A stretch of DNA of 42,310 bases, from positions 1 through 42,310 of the forward strand of contig DAOTVZ010000077.1 of assembly GCA_034436045.1 (NCBI GenBank), given 5' to 3'. Numbering within the stretch: position 1 is the stretch's first letter; each line of letters opens with the position of its first letter. The notes under the pieces are model-generated. The model did no database searches. It was not told the DNA's origin and saw nothing but the letters and a program-made list of their open reading frames with translations. A program made the position numbers and the translations under genes. This DNA comes from H111-94 sp034436045 (GTDB taxonomy: Bacteria > Chloroflexota > Ktedonobacteria > Ktedonobacterales > Ktedonobacteraceae). Positions 1-9,200 of the stretch are shown here, one piece after another.

Positions 1-3
1 GGG

Positions 4-129
4 CAGGGCGTGATCAATCACGCCCCTACGGTTGGGCAGGGCGTGATCAATCACGCCCCTACGGTGTGCAGGGCGTGATCAATCACGCCCCTACGGTGTG
101 CAGGGCGTGATCAATCACGCCCCTACGGT
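4..129. repeat. Four-unit palindromic repeat array
   Basis: Four identical 29-bp units start at 4, 37, 69 and 101 and are separated by 3 to 4 bp. Each contains the imperfect palindrome GGGCGTGATCAATCACGCCC followed by the tail CCTACGGT. The units belong to the dispersed family seen elsewhere in this window (palindrome plus CCC(C)TAC tail). The array ends directly at the first possible start codon of the downstream transporter gene. Identical units with tiny spacers rule out a CRISPR array. The array may continue to the left of the window. Confidence 0.9.
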
Positions 130-144
130 TTGAAAGATCGAAGT

Positions 145-2631
145 ATGGATAACGTTTTTCAACAACGCATTTCACAACCACACTCACCGGCGGACATGGA
201 AACGGCTAAAGTGCCCAAGTTGGAGGCGGGGCAGACGGCGCACGCGCCCGTTCCAATGCCTGTACCCGACGGAGGGCCAGGACAAGGAATACCCTTTCAA
301 CCCGCCCCCACGATGGGGATGATGCCGCCTATGCCGCCTGTCCAGTCAATACCAGCGTCACCGCCTATGCCGCAAACGTCAGCCTCATCGGCTGCAGCGG
401 CCTCACAGTCTCCCAAACAGCCATCTGCCAATGAGAAGCCCAGGCAACGGAGGAGCACTCGCTTCCGGCTGTGGCGCAAACGTGTTCCGCCGGTGACACA
501 GATGAGCGAGGTCGAATGCGGCGCAGCCTGCCTGGCGATGATCCTGCAATATTACGGGCGTAAAACCTCTGTCTCAGAGATCCGCGACCGCTGTGGCATC
601 GGGCGCGATGGTCTCTCTGCGCTGGCTATTGTGAAGGCGGCACGCCAGTATGGCTTACGGGTACGGGCTGTGTCGTTGCCCAACACCGATTTTCGCTATG
701 TGACGCTACCCGCCATTATTCACTGGGAGTTCAACCACTTTATCGTCGTCGAACGCTGGTCGCCGCGCTATGTCGATGTTGTCGATCCGGCCCTGGGTCG
801 CCGACGACTGACAGCGGAAGAGTTTGACGAGGGCTTTACCGGCGTGGTCATCATGCTTGAGCCGGGTGTGCAGTTTGTGCGCCATACCCACTTGCCACGC
901 ATGAGCATCATCTCCTATATCACGGAGTATTTCAAGCAGAACCCGTCCAGCTTCTTGCAAATTATCGCGGCCTCGCTGATCTTGCAGGCCTTTGGCCTCG
1001 GACTGCCGCTCCTCACCAAAGTGGTGGTCGATCAGATTATCCCTCTACAGATGGGCAACATTCTGCCCTACCTGGCTATCGGCTTCATGATTCTGGTGCT
1101 GGCGCAGACAGCCACGACGCTCTTGCGTTCGTTCCTGCTCATTCACCTGAAAACCAGGCTCGATATTCAGATGACGACGGGCTTCATTGAGCATATGCTC
1201 ACGTTGCCCTATCGCTACTTCTTGCAGCGTTCAACCGGCGACATTCTGACCCGTATCGCCAGTAACACAGTGATCCGCGATCTGGTCAGTACGCAGCTAG
1301 TCTCGACGCTACTGGACGGCAGTCTGGTAATCATCTACTTTGCCGTCCTGATGGCCGTCTCGCCGCTCTTCGGCTTCATGATTCTGATCTTCGGCCTGAT
1401 CGAAGTCGGCTTGCTGATCGGTTCGACCGACCCGATTCGTCGGCTGGCCAGCCGCGAACTGGAGGCCGCCGGTAAGTCGCAGGGCTATACCGCCGAGATG
1501 CTGACGGGCATCGCCACCCTCAAGGCCGCCGGCGCGGAGCAGCGCGCATTCCAACAATGGACGAACCTCTACTTTAACCAGTTGAATACCTCTGTGCGCC
1601 AGGATTACGTGACGACGATCATCGGCACAATCATCGGCACGTTGCGCATGCTTTCGCCCTTCGCCATTCTCTGGCTCGGCACTTACATGATTCTGGCGCA
1701 CACGATGGACCTCGGTACACTCTTCGCCCTTAACGCACTGGCCGGGGCCTTCCTCTCGCCGCTCAGTTCGCTGGCCAGTAGTGGCCAGAAATTGCAGGTG
1801 GTGCATTCACACCTGGAACGTATCGGAGACGTGCTAGAGGCCGATAGCGAGCAGGACATTCTGCGCGTGCAGCAACCGCCCAGGCTGACGGGGCGCATCA
1901 CGCTCGACCACGTGAGCTTCCAGTATGACCCGAATTCGCCAAAGGTGCTGCACGACATTAACTTGCAGATTGAGCCAGGCCAAAAAGTGGCGATTGTCGG
2001 ACGTACCGGTTCAGGCAAAAGCACGCTGGGGAAGATCCTGCTCGGTCTCTGCCTGCCCACCGAGGGCACCATCCTTTATGACAATATTCCGCTTAACTAC
2101 CTGAACTACCAGGCGGTACGTTCACAAATGGGCGTGGTCATGCAGGAGTCGCGCATCTTTAGTGGCACCATTCGCTACAACATCTCCTTTAATGACCCGG
2201 ACATGAGCATGGAGCGCGTCATTAAAGCGGCACAGGCGGCGGCGCTGCACGATGACATAATGCAGATGCCAATGGGCTACGAAACCTTCGTGGCCGAGGG
2301 CGGTAGCGCGCTCTCCGGTGGACAGAATCAGCGCCTGGCTATCGCACGCGCCCTCGCCAACAACCCCTCTATCCTGCTGCTGGACGAGGCCACGAGCGCG
2401 CTGGACGTCGTGACGGAGCGCGTGGTCGAGCAGCACCTGCGCGAGACGGCCTGCACACAAATCATCATTGCACACCGCCTCAGCACTATTCGTAACGCCG
2501 ACGTGATTCTCGTGCTGGATGAAGGACGCATCGTCGAGCGCGGCACCCACGACGAACTGATGCGCAGAAACGGCTTCTACGTCTGGCTCATCCAGAACCA
2601 GCTTGCCACCGGCGAAGTGAAAGTTAGCTAA
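145..2631 (+). CDS. Peptidase-containing ABC transporter (C39 bacteriocin-export type)
   Basis: This is a PCAT-type exporter, a family that cleaves double-glycine leader peptides in the cytoplasm and exports the cargo peptide. In an 828-residue product the order is: a Pro/Met/Ala-rich N-terminal extension (about 1 to 110), a C39 peptidase domain with the expected Gln119, Cys125, His198 and Asp214, a six-helix ABC membrane domain (about 275 to 560), and an ATPase domain with Walker A GRTGSGKST near 619, signature LSGGQ and Walker B ILLLDEATSALD. The proline-rich extension is longer than usual. A TTG at 130 abuts the repeat array. I prefer the ATG at 145, though neither has a good ribosome binding site. 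No precursor peptide or modifying enzyme is visible in the window, so the cargo is unknown and may lie upstream of position 1. Confidence 0.9.
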   Translation: MDNVFQQRISQPHSPADMETAKVPKLEAGQTAHAPVPMPVPDGGPGQGIPFQPAPTMGMMPPMPPVQSIPASPPMPQTSASSAAAASQSPKQPSANEKPRQRRSTRFRLWRKRVPPVTQMSEVECGAACLAMILQYYGRKTSVSEIRDRCGIGRDGLSALAIVKAARQYGLRVRAVSLPNTDFRYVTLPAIIHWEFNHFIVVERWSPRYVDVVDPALGRRRLTAEEFDEGFTGVVIMLEPGVQFVRHTHLPRMSIISYITEYFKQNPSSFLQIIAASLILQAFGLGLPLLTKVVVDQIIPLQMGNILPYLAIGFMILVLAQTATTLLRSFLLIHLKTRLDIQMTTGFIEHMLTLPYRYFLQRSTGDILTRIASNTVIRDLVSTQLVSTLLDGSLVIIYFAVLMAVSPLFGFMILIFGLIEVGLLIGSTDPIRRLASRELEAAGKSQGYTAEMLTGIATLKAAGAEQRAFQQWTNLYFNQLNTSVRQDYVTTIIGTIIGTLRMLSPFAILWLGTYMILAHTMDLGTLFALNALAGAFLSPLSSLASSGQKLQVVHSHLERIGDVLEADSEQDILRVQQPPRLTGRITLDHVSFQYDPNSPKVLHDINLQIEPGQKVAIVGRTGSGKSTLGKILLGLCLPTEGTILYDNIPLNYLNYQAVRSQMGVVMQESRIFSGTIRYNISFNDPDMSMERVIKAAQAAALHDDIMQMPMGYETFVAEGGSALSGGQNQRLAIARALANNPSILLLDEATSALDVVTERVVEQHLRETACTQIIIAHRLSTIRNADVILVLDEGRIVERGTHDELMRRNGFYVWLIQNQLATGEVKVS

Positions 2632-2636
2632 TCAGC

Positions 2637-2694
2637 CCGATGCGCTGGGGAGCGGGGCGAGCCAGACAGGGCGAGCGCGACCTCAGCACATCGG
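2637..2694 (+). terminator. Possible stem-loop after ABC transporter gene
   Basis: CCGATGCGCTG (2637-2647) can pair with CAGCACATCGG (2684-2694) with a single mismatch, across a 36-base loop. It begins a few bases after the transporter stop codon. There is no T tract, so this is only a weak terminator candidate. Confidence 0.25.
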
Positions 2695-2744
2695 ATCCGT
2701 TAAAACCCATATCCTGCCTCTTATACCCGACCCGCCATTTACCA

Positions 2745-3722
2745 TCAGACCAGCACAACGGCCAGCAAGTAAGCGCTGTAGACTGCGATTAGCACACCAC
2801 CTATCAGGCGCGGAATCTTCCCGTACCAGATCAGGATCAATAACAGGAGATGAACCACCACCATGATCGGCAAGGCGACAGTGGACATTGGCGGGTATAC
2901 AGGAATGGTGTGAAGCGCGGCGGCCAGTCCGAGCGTAACCAGCAGATTATAGGCGAAGGAGCCGAGAATACCGCCTACCAGAATCTCCGCCTGCCTTCTG
3001 CGGGCCGCACTCACTCCCAGGGCCAGCATCTCGGCCCCGGTGCCCAGGGAGACAATTGTGGCCCCCACCACCCCCTGCCCACGGTTTACCAGATTCGCCA
3101 GGCGTAGCGCCCCCTCGACAACCGCCGGGCCGCCTATCACCATCGCCGCCAGGCCACCGAAAGTCAGCAGCAGCGGCTGCCAGAGGAAATGCCAATGTTT
3201 ATATTGCTCCCGATCACTGTTGCCGTCATCATTATCGTCTTCATCTATTTCCGACTCGGCCAGCCGTTGCATGGCTGTGCGATCTACCCGCCAGAGCAAG
3301 AACGTATAGCCAGCAAATATAATCAAGAGCAACACTCCCGCGAGGCGCGTCACAGTGCCCAGAAAGAGCAACACAATTGGAATGACGGAGACGAGCGTGG
3401 CAATCAGAGCCTGCCGTCGCACGCTGCGGTCGATCAACACGGGAAAGATGAGCGCGGAGAGGCCCAGCGCCAGCGTGACAATAGTGACATTGGTTCCGAT
3501 GACGTTGCCTACGGCCAGGGCTGGTGCGCCGCGTGCTGAGGCAACAGCAGCGGTCAACATCTCCTCCGGCTCCAGTCCTGCCAGCAGCACACCGATGACC
3601 AGCACGCTCACCCCAAGCGCGCGCGCCAGATCGACCGCCCCATCCATAAACCAGTCGGCCCCTCGGAGCAGCAACGCGCATCCCACGACCAGCAGGCCCA
3701 GCGCAATCACCAACGCGGTCAT
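2745..3722 (-). CDS. CaCA-family sodium/calcium exchanger-like membrane protein
   Basis: This integral membrane protein has the duplicated alpha-repeat architecture of the YrbG/CaCA cation antiporter family, which exchanges Ca2+ for Na+ or H+ across the cytoplasmic membrane. The two halves carry related helix motifs: AVGNVIGTNVTIVTLALG in the first and GTGAEMLALGVSAARR plus LVGGILGSFAYNLLVTLG in the second. They are separated by an acidic hydrophilic loop containing EIDEDDNDD, a plausible cation-sensing segment. About ten membrane helices are expected. The ATG at 3722 is chosen because AAGGAAAGGGAGA precedes it; an in-frame ATG 12 codons further upstream has no such site. The usual G-N-S/T-E motif is altered (LEPEEML in place of a typical G-E-P-E context), so ion specificity is uncertain. 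Confidence 0.8.
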   Translation of the reverse strand: MTALVIALGLLVVGCALLLRGADWFMDGAVDLARALGVSVLVIGVLLAGLEPEEMLTAAVASARGAPALAVGNVIGTNVTIVTLALGLSALIFPVLIDRSVRRQALIATLVSVIPIVLLFLGTVTRLAGVLLLIIFAGYTFLLWRVDRTAMQRLAESEIDEDDNDDGNSDREQYKHWHFLWQPLLLTFGGLAAMVIGGPAVVEGALRLANLVNRGQGVVGATIVSLGTGAEMLALGVSAARRRQAEILVGGILGSFAYNLLVTLGLAAALHTIPVYPPMSTVALPIMVVVHLLLLILIWYGKIPRLIGGVLIAVYSAYLLAVVLV

Positions 3723-3781
3723 ATGTATCTCCCTTTCCTTAATAATCTTCTTCCACACTGCCCATATAGTATCAGCATTGG

Positions 3782-3870
3782 CTAGTCGTTTTGTAGCTGT
3801 GCCAGCACCAGTTGGGCATAGAGGCCGCGCATGCGCAATAATTGTTCGTGCGTGCCTGCTCGACTATATT
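3782..3870 (-). pseudogene. Frameshifted C-terminal remnant of an ABC transporter ATPase
   Basis: Read on the minus strand, 3856 to 3782 encodes GTHEQLLRMRGLYAQL followed by about nine residues and a TAG stop. This is the standard C-terminal end of an ABC exporter nucleotide-binding domain. Immediately upstream, in a different frame (3870 to 3856), the DNA encodes NIVEQ. Joining the two by restoring one base gives NIVEQGTHEQLL, the normal family sequence, so there is a one-base frameshift. Nothing recognisable precedes it. It is therefore a decayed fragment of a gene otherwise lost. It is not a copy of the exporter at 145-2631, whose end reads differently. Confidence 0.7.
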
Positions 3871-3991
3871 GCTCTTTACCCCACACATCTCTATCACGCG
3901 AATAAATCATTGATGCCGCTACGTTTTTGCCCGCCGGTTTTTACAAATCTCATCCACAGCAGGAACTCTTTACCAAAAATTGCCATTGCAC

Positions 3992-4009
3992 GGTTAAGAT
4001 TTCTTAACC
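3992..4009. promoter_or_regulatory. Perfect 18-bp palindrome, candidate operator (copy 1)
   Basis: GGTTAAGATTTCTTAACC is an 8-2-8 perfect inverted repeat in an AT-rich stretch upstream of the gene at 4234. It differs from the palindrome at 4122-4139 by one symmetric pair of bases, giving the consensus GGTWAAGATTTCTTWACC. Two half-site matches (TCTTTACC) lie upstream at 3873-3880 and 3967-3974. The near-identical pair suggests a binding site for a dimeric regulator. The regulator is not known. Confidence 0.55.
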
Positions 4010-4121
4010 TTACTGTGGTACTTATTGATATATAAAAACACATCTTTACAGGAGATACCCAACACCTGTGTTATTATCCGTGTAGAGCATGCGGGCGATC
4101 ATCCGCGAACGACCGGTAGCA

Positions 4122-4139
4122 GGTAAAGATTTCTTTACC
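4122..4139. promoter_or_regulatory. Perfect 18-bp palindrome, candidate operator (copy 2)
   Basis: GGTAAAGATTTCTTTACC is the second copy, 130 bp centre to centre from the first and 94 bp upstream of the ATG at 4234. The substitution relative to copy 1 occurs in both arms, so symmetry is kept. The rest of the gene-free stretch 3723-4233 holds only the ABC remnant and AT-rich sequence that could contain a promoter around 4010-4080. I could not settle on one. Confidence 0.55.
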
Positions 4140-4233
4140 CCCATGTCGTTTACACTTGAGATAGAACAACAGGTAGACAGGTTGCCCGCTTTCTACACAG
4201 TATCTACCCGGTTGAGAGAGGTTCAAGAAAAAG

Positions 4234-6036
4234 ATGCTTACAAAACCACGTGTTCCTTCAGCGCAATTGAAGATTACGCCGACAGCACGCAGGCGTCGGC
4301 GTGGCTTTTCACCGTTGATGCTGATTGGCCTGGGTGTGACGGCCCTGGTGCTCGTGATAGGCGCGGGTTACTTCATCGTGCTGCCGCGCTTACAATCCGA
4401 CGCGGCCAATGCTGCCGTTAATATGGACTGCACGCTACTGATACCGGCCAACCCATTATCTGCCCAGGGGCTTGCCACTCCCTATCGGTTGTCGGCAACC
4501 AATCCTGCCAACGGCCCATGCAACGAAGCCAATCCCAACCAGAGCGCCTTTGTACAGGGCGTCATTTACAATCCTGCCAACGGCTCATTTAGCGTCTATA
4601 GCCCGCTGGTGGTAGATCAGGGAACGCAACCGGCGATAGCGCCAACGGTACCAACGCTGCCTGCTAACGCGGTTGTTGCTCTCTGGTTTGGCTTCAATGG
4701 TAATAATCTGACGCTACAAGGCGCAAATGGCAACACGCTGGCGCAGGCGCGCTGTGTCAATGGTCTCCGTCAATCCGTCTTTGGTCAATTCTCCTACTGT
4801 AATGCGCCCGCCTTCTTTGCTGCCGTTAATCAGGGTATTGCACAGGGTAAAGTGAAGGTACCGGCTTTAGCCACCGCGAAAGACGGTCTGCCCTGTCCTA
4901 CTACGCGCGACTTCAGCGTGGTAGACCAGGATCAGAGCGATAACGTGCAGACACAATATCTGGCCACTGCCAACGGGCAGACGGCACAGCTTACTGCCGC
5001 CAGTCAGGCGCAGTTGCAAAACACGACGGTGCTGGGCAATCCAAGCGACAACGCTCTACTCACCGCATTTATCGACCCGGCGCTCGGCTGCCAGCCCTGG
5101 CAAGCCCCCAACCTCGCCGATAACAATGCGCCGGTTTCCGCCTTGCCTCTGGATGAGATACAGGCCGCGATGGATCAGAAAGCCCCCATCGCGCTGGTGC
5201 CGCTGGGCGACCCCATGACACTGGTGAACAATAATCCCAGTCTGGCCAAGACGAACCTCTATCGTCTGGGCACCGACCAGACGCCTGCTCAGAATATGCA
5301 GCAGGCCAGCACCACGACCTATTGCCAGAATCTGGTCAATACCGGCTTGCCGCGCATTGCCATGGATCGCACCATCACGATGAACGCTACCTCGCCGGAC
5401 CCAGCGATGGCCAATTCGCTCTTCACCTTCCTGGCTATGCGCTTTATGCAAACATATATCAACCTCAACTGCCAGAATCTGCTCAACAAACCAAATCCGG
5501 TCACGGTGCAGACAGATGGCAATGGCGTCGTCATTGCCGCTACCATCACCCTGCCCCAGGGTGCGACCGGTGCCGGTGGCGTACAGCAAATAGCAACCGG
5601 TAAAGCGGCGATCTCTCTGGACCCCAATGCTGGTAACGCGCAGGTCGCACTGAATATCGTCTATCCTAACCATCCCAATCAGACTATCTTCGTCAATGTC
5701 GTACCCAATAGCTGCACCGGCACCCCTATCTTCCAGCAAATGGAAAATACCGATGGCACGGGGGCTAATGATGCGACGACGGTCATCAACGGTTTGCGAG
5801 GTCTGCAAAGCCTGCCGACCAACTGGTTCTTCACTGTCACCGACCCGCAACAGAACAACGCCGTTGTCGGCTGTGGCTCGGTGCAGGTCAACGGCACCCA
5901 GGGTCAGGCCGTGCTGGGCACTGTGACCACTCCCGCGAACAACAATGGGCCGGGCGGTATGTCTTCTAACAACGGCGGTCAGGTGCCGCCAGGTATGACG
6001 ACAGGAGGGATCAAGAAAAAGCACCATAAGTGGTAA
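4234..6036 (+). CDS. Membrane-anchored extracellular protein of unknown function
   Basis: I do not recognise this 600-residue protein. An Arg-rich cytoplasmic start (ARRRRRGFSP, about 18-27) is followed by one hydrophobic helix (about 28-52) and a large Asn/Ala/Thr/Gln-rich region with no charged-domain pattern of an enzyme I know. About ten cysteines occur after the helix, in contexts such as MDCTLL, FSYCNAP and NSCTGTP, consistent with disulfides outside the cell. The positive-inside rule predicts N-in/C-out topology, so it is either a type II anchor or has an uncleaved signal. The C-terminus is low complexity (NNNGPGG, then KKKHHKW). GAGAGAGG lies upstream of the ATG. The twin palindromes at 3992 and 4122 sit in its upstream region. 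The long antisense reading frame in this gene is a shadow. Confidence 0.7.
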   Translation: MLTKPRVPSAQLKITPTARRRRRGFSPLMLIGLGVTALVLVIGAGYFIVLPRLQSDAANAAVNMDCTLLIPANPLSAQGLATPYRLSATNPANGPCNEANPNQSAFVQGVIYNPANGSFSVYSPLVVDQGTQPAIAPTVPTLPANAVVALWFGFNGNNLTLQGANGNTLAQARCVNGLRQSVFGQFSYCNAPAFFAAVNQGIAQGKVKVPALATAKDGLPCPTTRDFSVVDQDQSDNVQTQYLATANGQTAQLTAASQAQLQNTTVLGNPSDNALLTAFIDPALGCQPWQAPNLADNNAPVSALPLDEIQAAMDQKAPIALVPLGDPMTLVNNNPSLAKTNLYRLGTDQTPAQNMQQASTTTYCQNLVNTGLPRIAMDRTITMNATSPDPAMANSLFTFLAMRFMQTYINLNCQNLLNKPNPVTVQTDGNGVVIAATITLPQGATGAGGVQQIATGKAAISLDPNAGNAQVALNIVYPNHPNQTIFVNVVPNSCTGTPIFQQMENTDGTGANDATTVINGLRGLQSLPTNWFFTVTDPQQNNAVVGCGSVQVNGTQGQAVLGTVTTPANNNGPGGMSSNNGGQVPPGMTTGGIKKKHHKW

Positions 6037-6047
6037 AAAGATTGTAA

Positions 6048-6117
6048 GTGTGGCTCAACACACAGGAGATACACATGAAATATCTCATGTGTACCCGCCC
6101 TGGGTGCTGAACCACAC
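6048..6117. repeat. 70-bp nested imperfect palindrome
   Basis: An outer pair of 18-bp arms (6048-6065 and 6100-6117) matches at 15 positions. Inside it lies a perfect 9-bp inverted repeat, TACACATGA (6070-6078) and TCATGTGTA (6085-6093), with a 6-base loop. It fills most of the gap between the unknown protein and ftsK. On RNA from the minus strand two of the outer mismatches become G-U pairs. It could act as a terminator without a U tract, or be a small mobile palindromic element. Confidence 0.5.
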
Positions 6118-6151
6118 CTACCATTGTTTTTCATTCTCGCATTCTCGCCTC

Positions 6152-6206
6152 TTGCTTCTCTCGAACATCTGCGCTATGATAAAGCTGTCTCTCCGACGCT
6201 TTATCA
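6152..6206 (+). promoter_or_regulatory. Predicted ftsK promoter with overlapping stem-loop
   Basis: TTGCTT (6152-6157), a 17-bp spacer and TATGAT (6175-6180) resemble a housekeeping promoter. A perfect inverted repeat TGATAAAGC (6177-6185) and GCTTTATCA (6198-6206) begins inside the -10 element and ends just before the ribosome binding site of ftsK. It could be an operator or a 5' UTR hairpin. Confidence 0.45.
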
Positions 6207-6223
6207 CAAAAGGAGCAAACAGG

Positions 6224-9200
6224 ATGGCGGGTAACAGGAAAAAGAAAGGCGGGAGCGGGTCGGATGAGCGTCTGGTTGCTAACGTGCTGTATGACTCGTC
6301 GCGCGTCAGCGGTGCAGCAGGCAGCGTTGGTTCGCAATATTCACGCAATAGACGCTCAAGCTTCTCAGGTAACAACGGTCGAGCCAGCCGACAAAACGGC
6401 AATGCGCGTGGCCAGTCTTCCTCAAACACAGCACGCGGCAAACGAGGCGCAGGAGCGCAGACACCGAGGGGGGGCAGTAACCGCAGTCCCGGCAGTTCAA
6501 CAGTGTCTTCCCACTCCAACCCTACCAATAACACAAGAGACACACAGTTTATCCATTGGCTGCTTAGCAAATGGAGCGCATTAGAAGCTCATCAACGTCA
6601 GAGCATTTATAGTATTCTATTGCTGTTCTTATCATTATTGCTTTTTGGCTCTTTGACTATTTTTCGTCACAGCCCTCTCCTCAGCGGCATTTATCATTTT
6701 TTTATGACCTTCTTTAGCTGGTCATCCTATCTGCTCGCGCTCGGACTCATTGCTTTTGCCATCGCTCATTTGATAGAAGCCACACTACAACGCACACTGG
6801 TGCGCTGGCCACTGATTCTCGGTTTGCTCGCTATCTGGCTACTGCTGCTGCTTGAAAGCCGTCTGGTGCTGGGCACAATGAAGGCGGGCGTATTAGCAGA
6901 ACTGCTTGTCTCGCCACTACTTGGCTGGCCCCTTGCCATTGACCACCTGCTGGTGCTTGGCCTGTTGCTGATCGCCATTGTGCTGACCTTCCGTATCCGC
7001 TTCGGACACGTGCTGATGGTCGCCGACGCTGTTCAGGGCTTCATCGCGGCTCGGCAGAGCGAAGGGCCAGGGCAAGCGCGACAGGTAGGGAGCGCGCAAT
7101 TTCTTGGTCAGCGCCCGCGTTACAGCCGCTATGGCCGCTTCCACTCCAATGGTGGACTGGCCGAGGAGGCGGACGACGCCACCTTAGCCGTTCCACCAAC
7201 ACCACGCCGCCGCCTTCAGGATGCGCCGCCGGGGCAGCGGGCGCGACGCCCTATCGCCGTGCAAGCAGACGAGGAAGATGAGGGCGATATTGAATTTGAG
7301 GCCGATTTCGACGTGGAAGAGCAGGATCCGCGCAATGACATCAACCTGTATAAAGATGAAGTAGGCAGAGTGCCGCGCGGTCCCCGCGCCCCGCTCTCGC
7401 TCGATCCTGATGAACACCGTGCGGCCATCAAAGATGTGCAGCAACAGCCGCTCATTCTTCCTGGCGACGAGGCCCCCCCCCTTAAAAAGAGCGAACGCAA
7501 AACACCGGCAATGGAGCCACTGATACCTAAGAAAGAAGCGATGCGGGCCGGGGCACGCGGCGCGAAGGCGCTCAATGCTCTCAAGGTCGCCAATGCTTCT
7601 ACCGTTGTCGCGCCCCAGGTTGACTCCATCTGGAAGTTGCCTGATACCTCGTTGTTACACAATCCAGAGGATGTTAAATTGCAAATGATCGGCGAGGATA
7701 CCGCTACGCTGGCGCGCACGATCCAGGAGACATTGCGCAGCTTTCGCGTCGATGCTGAGGTACGCCCCGAAGATATCAGCATCGGCCCGACCGTCATTCG
7801 CTTTGGCATTCGCCCGACTGGCAAACCGGAGATGACGCAAGACGAGAAGGGCCGCCCCGTGCCAGTGCGCGACGGCAACGGGAATATCGTCTACGAGACG
7901 CGCACCCGCGTCAGCCGCATCATGGCGCTTCAGAACGATCTGGCCCTGGTGCTGGAGGCCAAGACCATTCGCATGGAGGCTCCTGTGCCGGGACGCCCCT
8001 ATGTCGGGGTCGAGATTCCCAACAAGAACAGCCGCCTCGTCACCTTGCGTGAGGTACTGGAAAGCAAAGAATATCAGGCGGCGAAGGCCCGCTCCAAACT
8101 GGCGATTGCGCTCGGCAAGGATGTGGCCGGTCAGGTGCGCGTGGGCGATCTGGCACGTATGCCTCATTTACTGATTGCCGGTGCAACAGGAGCGGGTAAA
8201 TCAGTATGTATTAACACAATCATTGCAAGCTTTTTGATGCAGGCCACCCCTGACGATGTGCGGCTGCTGATGGTTGATCCCAAGATGGTCGAGCTTTCGC
8301 TATATAACGGTATCCCACACCTGCTCTCACCTGTTGTGACGGAGGTCGAGAAGGTGGTGCCGCTGCTCAAAAACGCCATCGCCGAGATGGAGCGGCGCTA
8401 TCGGCTCTTCTCACAACTGAGCGTGCGCAACCTGGACGGTTATCGCCGCCTGCGCCTGGAGAAGCTCGCCAAAGGCGACAACTCACTGGCTAACTTGCCC
8501 GCCATCGTCATCATCATCGATGAATTGGCCGATCTGATGATGGCTGCGCCGGAGGAAGTGGAAGGCTTGATCTGTCGTCTGGCTCAGTTGGCGCGCGCGA
8601 CCGGCATTCACCTCGTCGTTGCCACGCAACGCCCCTCGGTCGATGTCATCACCGGCCTGATTAAAGCCAACATCCCCACGCGCATCTCCTTCATGGTTAG
8701 CTCGGCGGTAGACTCGCGCACCATTATCGATATGGGCGGCGCTGAACGCCTGTTGGGACGAGGAGATATGCTCTATCTTCCGGCGGACGCGGGCCGCCCG
8801 GAGCGCATTCAGGGGGCCTTCCTGGCCGATGATGAGGTGGAGACGCTGGTGGCATACTGGCGGAAGCAATTTGCGGAAAACACGGCCAAATCACAGGGTA
8901 TCTCGGTGCAGAATGCGGACGCTCCCACGCTCATCGAACCCGGCTGGGAGATTAAAGACGACGCGAATGATGGCTTTGAGTTGGACGATGAACTGCTCGA
9001 TCAGGCCGAAGAGGTAGTGCGTGAATACGGCAAAGCCTCGATCTCCTTGCTGCAACGCCGCCTGCGCATCGGCTATTCACGCGCCGCGCGCCTCATCGAT
9101 CTGCTAGAGGAACATGGCATTATTGGTCCCGCCGAGCAAGGCGGTCGCTCCCGCGAGGTGCTGGATAACGGCAACGATGCCTTCGGCGACTCTCACTCTC

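Noticed and set aside
4..129. CRISPR-like array
   Set aside because: Units are palindromic and separated by only 3 to 4 bases, so there are no spacers, and no cas gene is present.
4089..4421. Small plus-strand ORF upstream of 4234
   Set aside because: It crosses one of the twin palindromes and overlaps the start of a better-supported gene in another frame; no start signal.
5056..6027. Long minus-strand open frame antisense to the unknown membrane-anchored protein
   Set aside because: No ribosome binding site and no family motif. The opposite frame has a clear membrane helix, Cys pattern and start signal.
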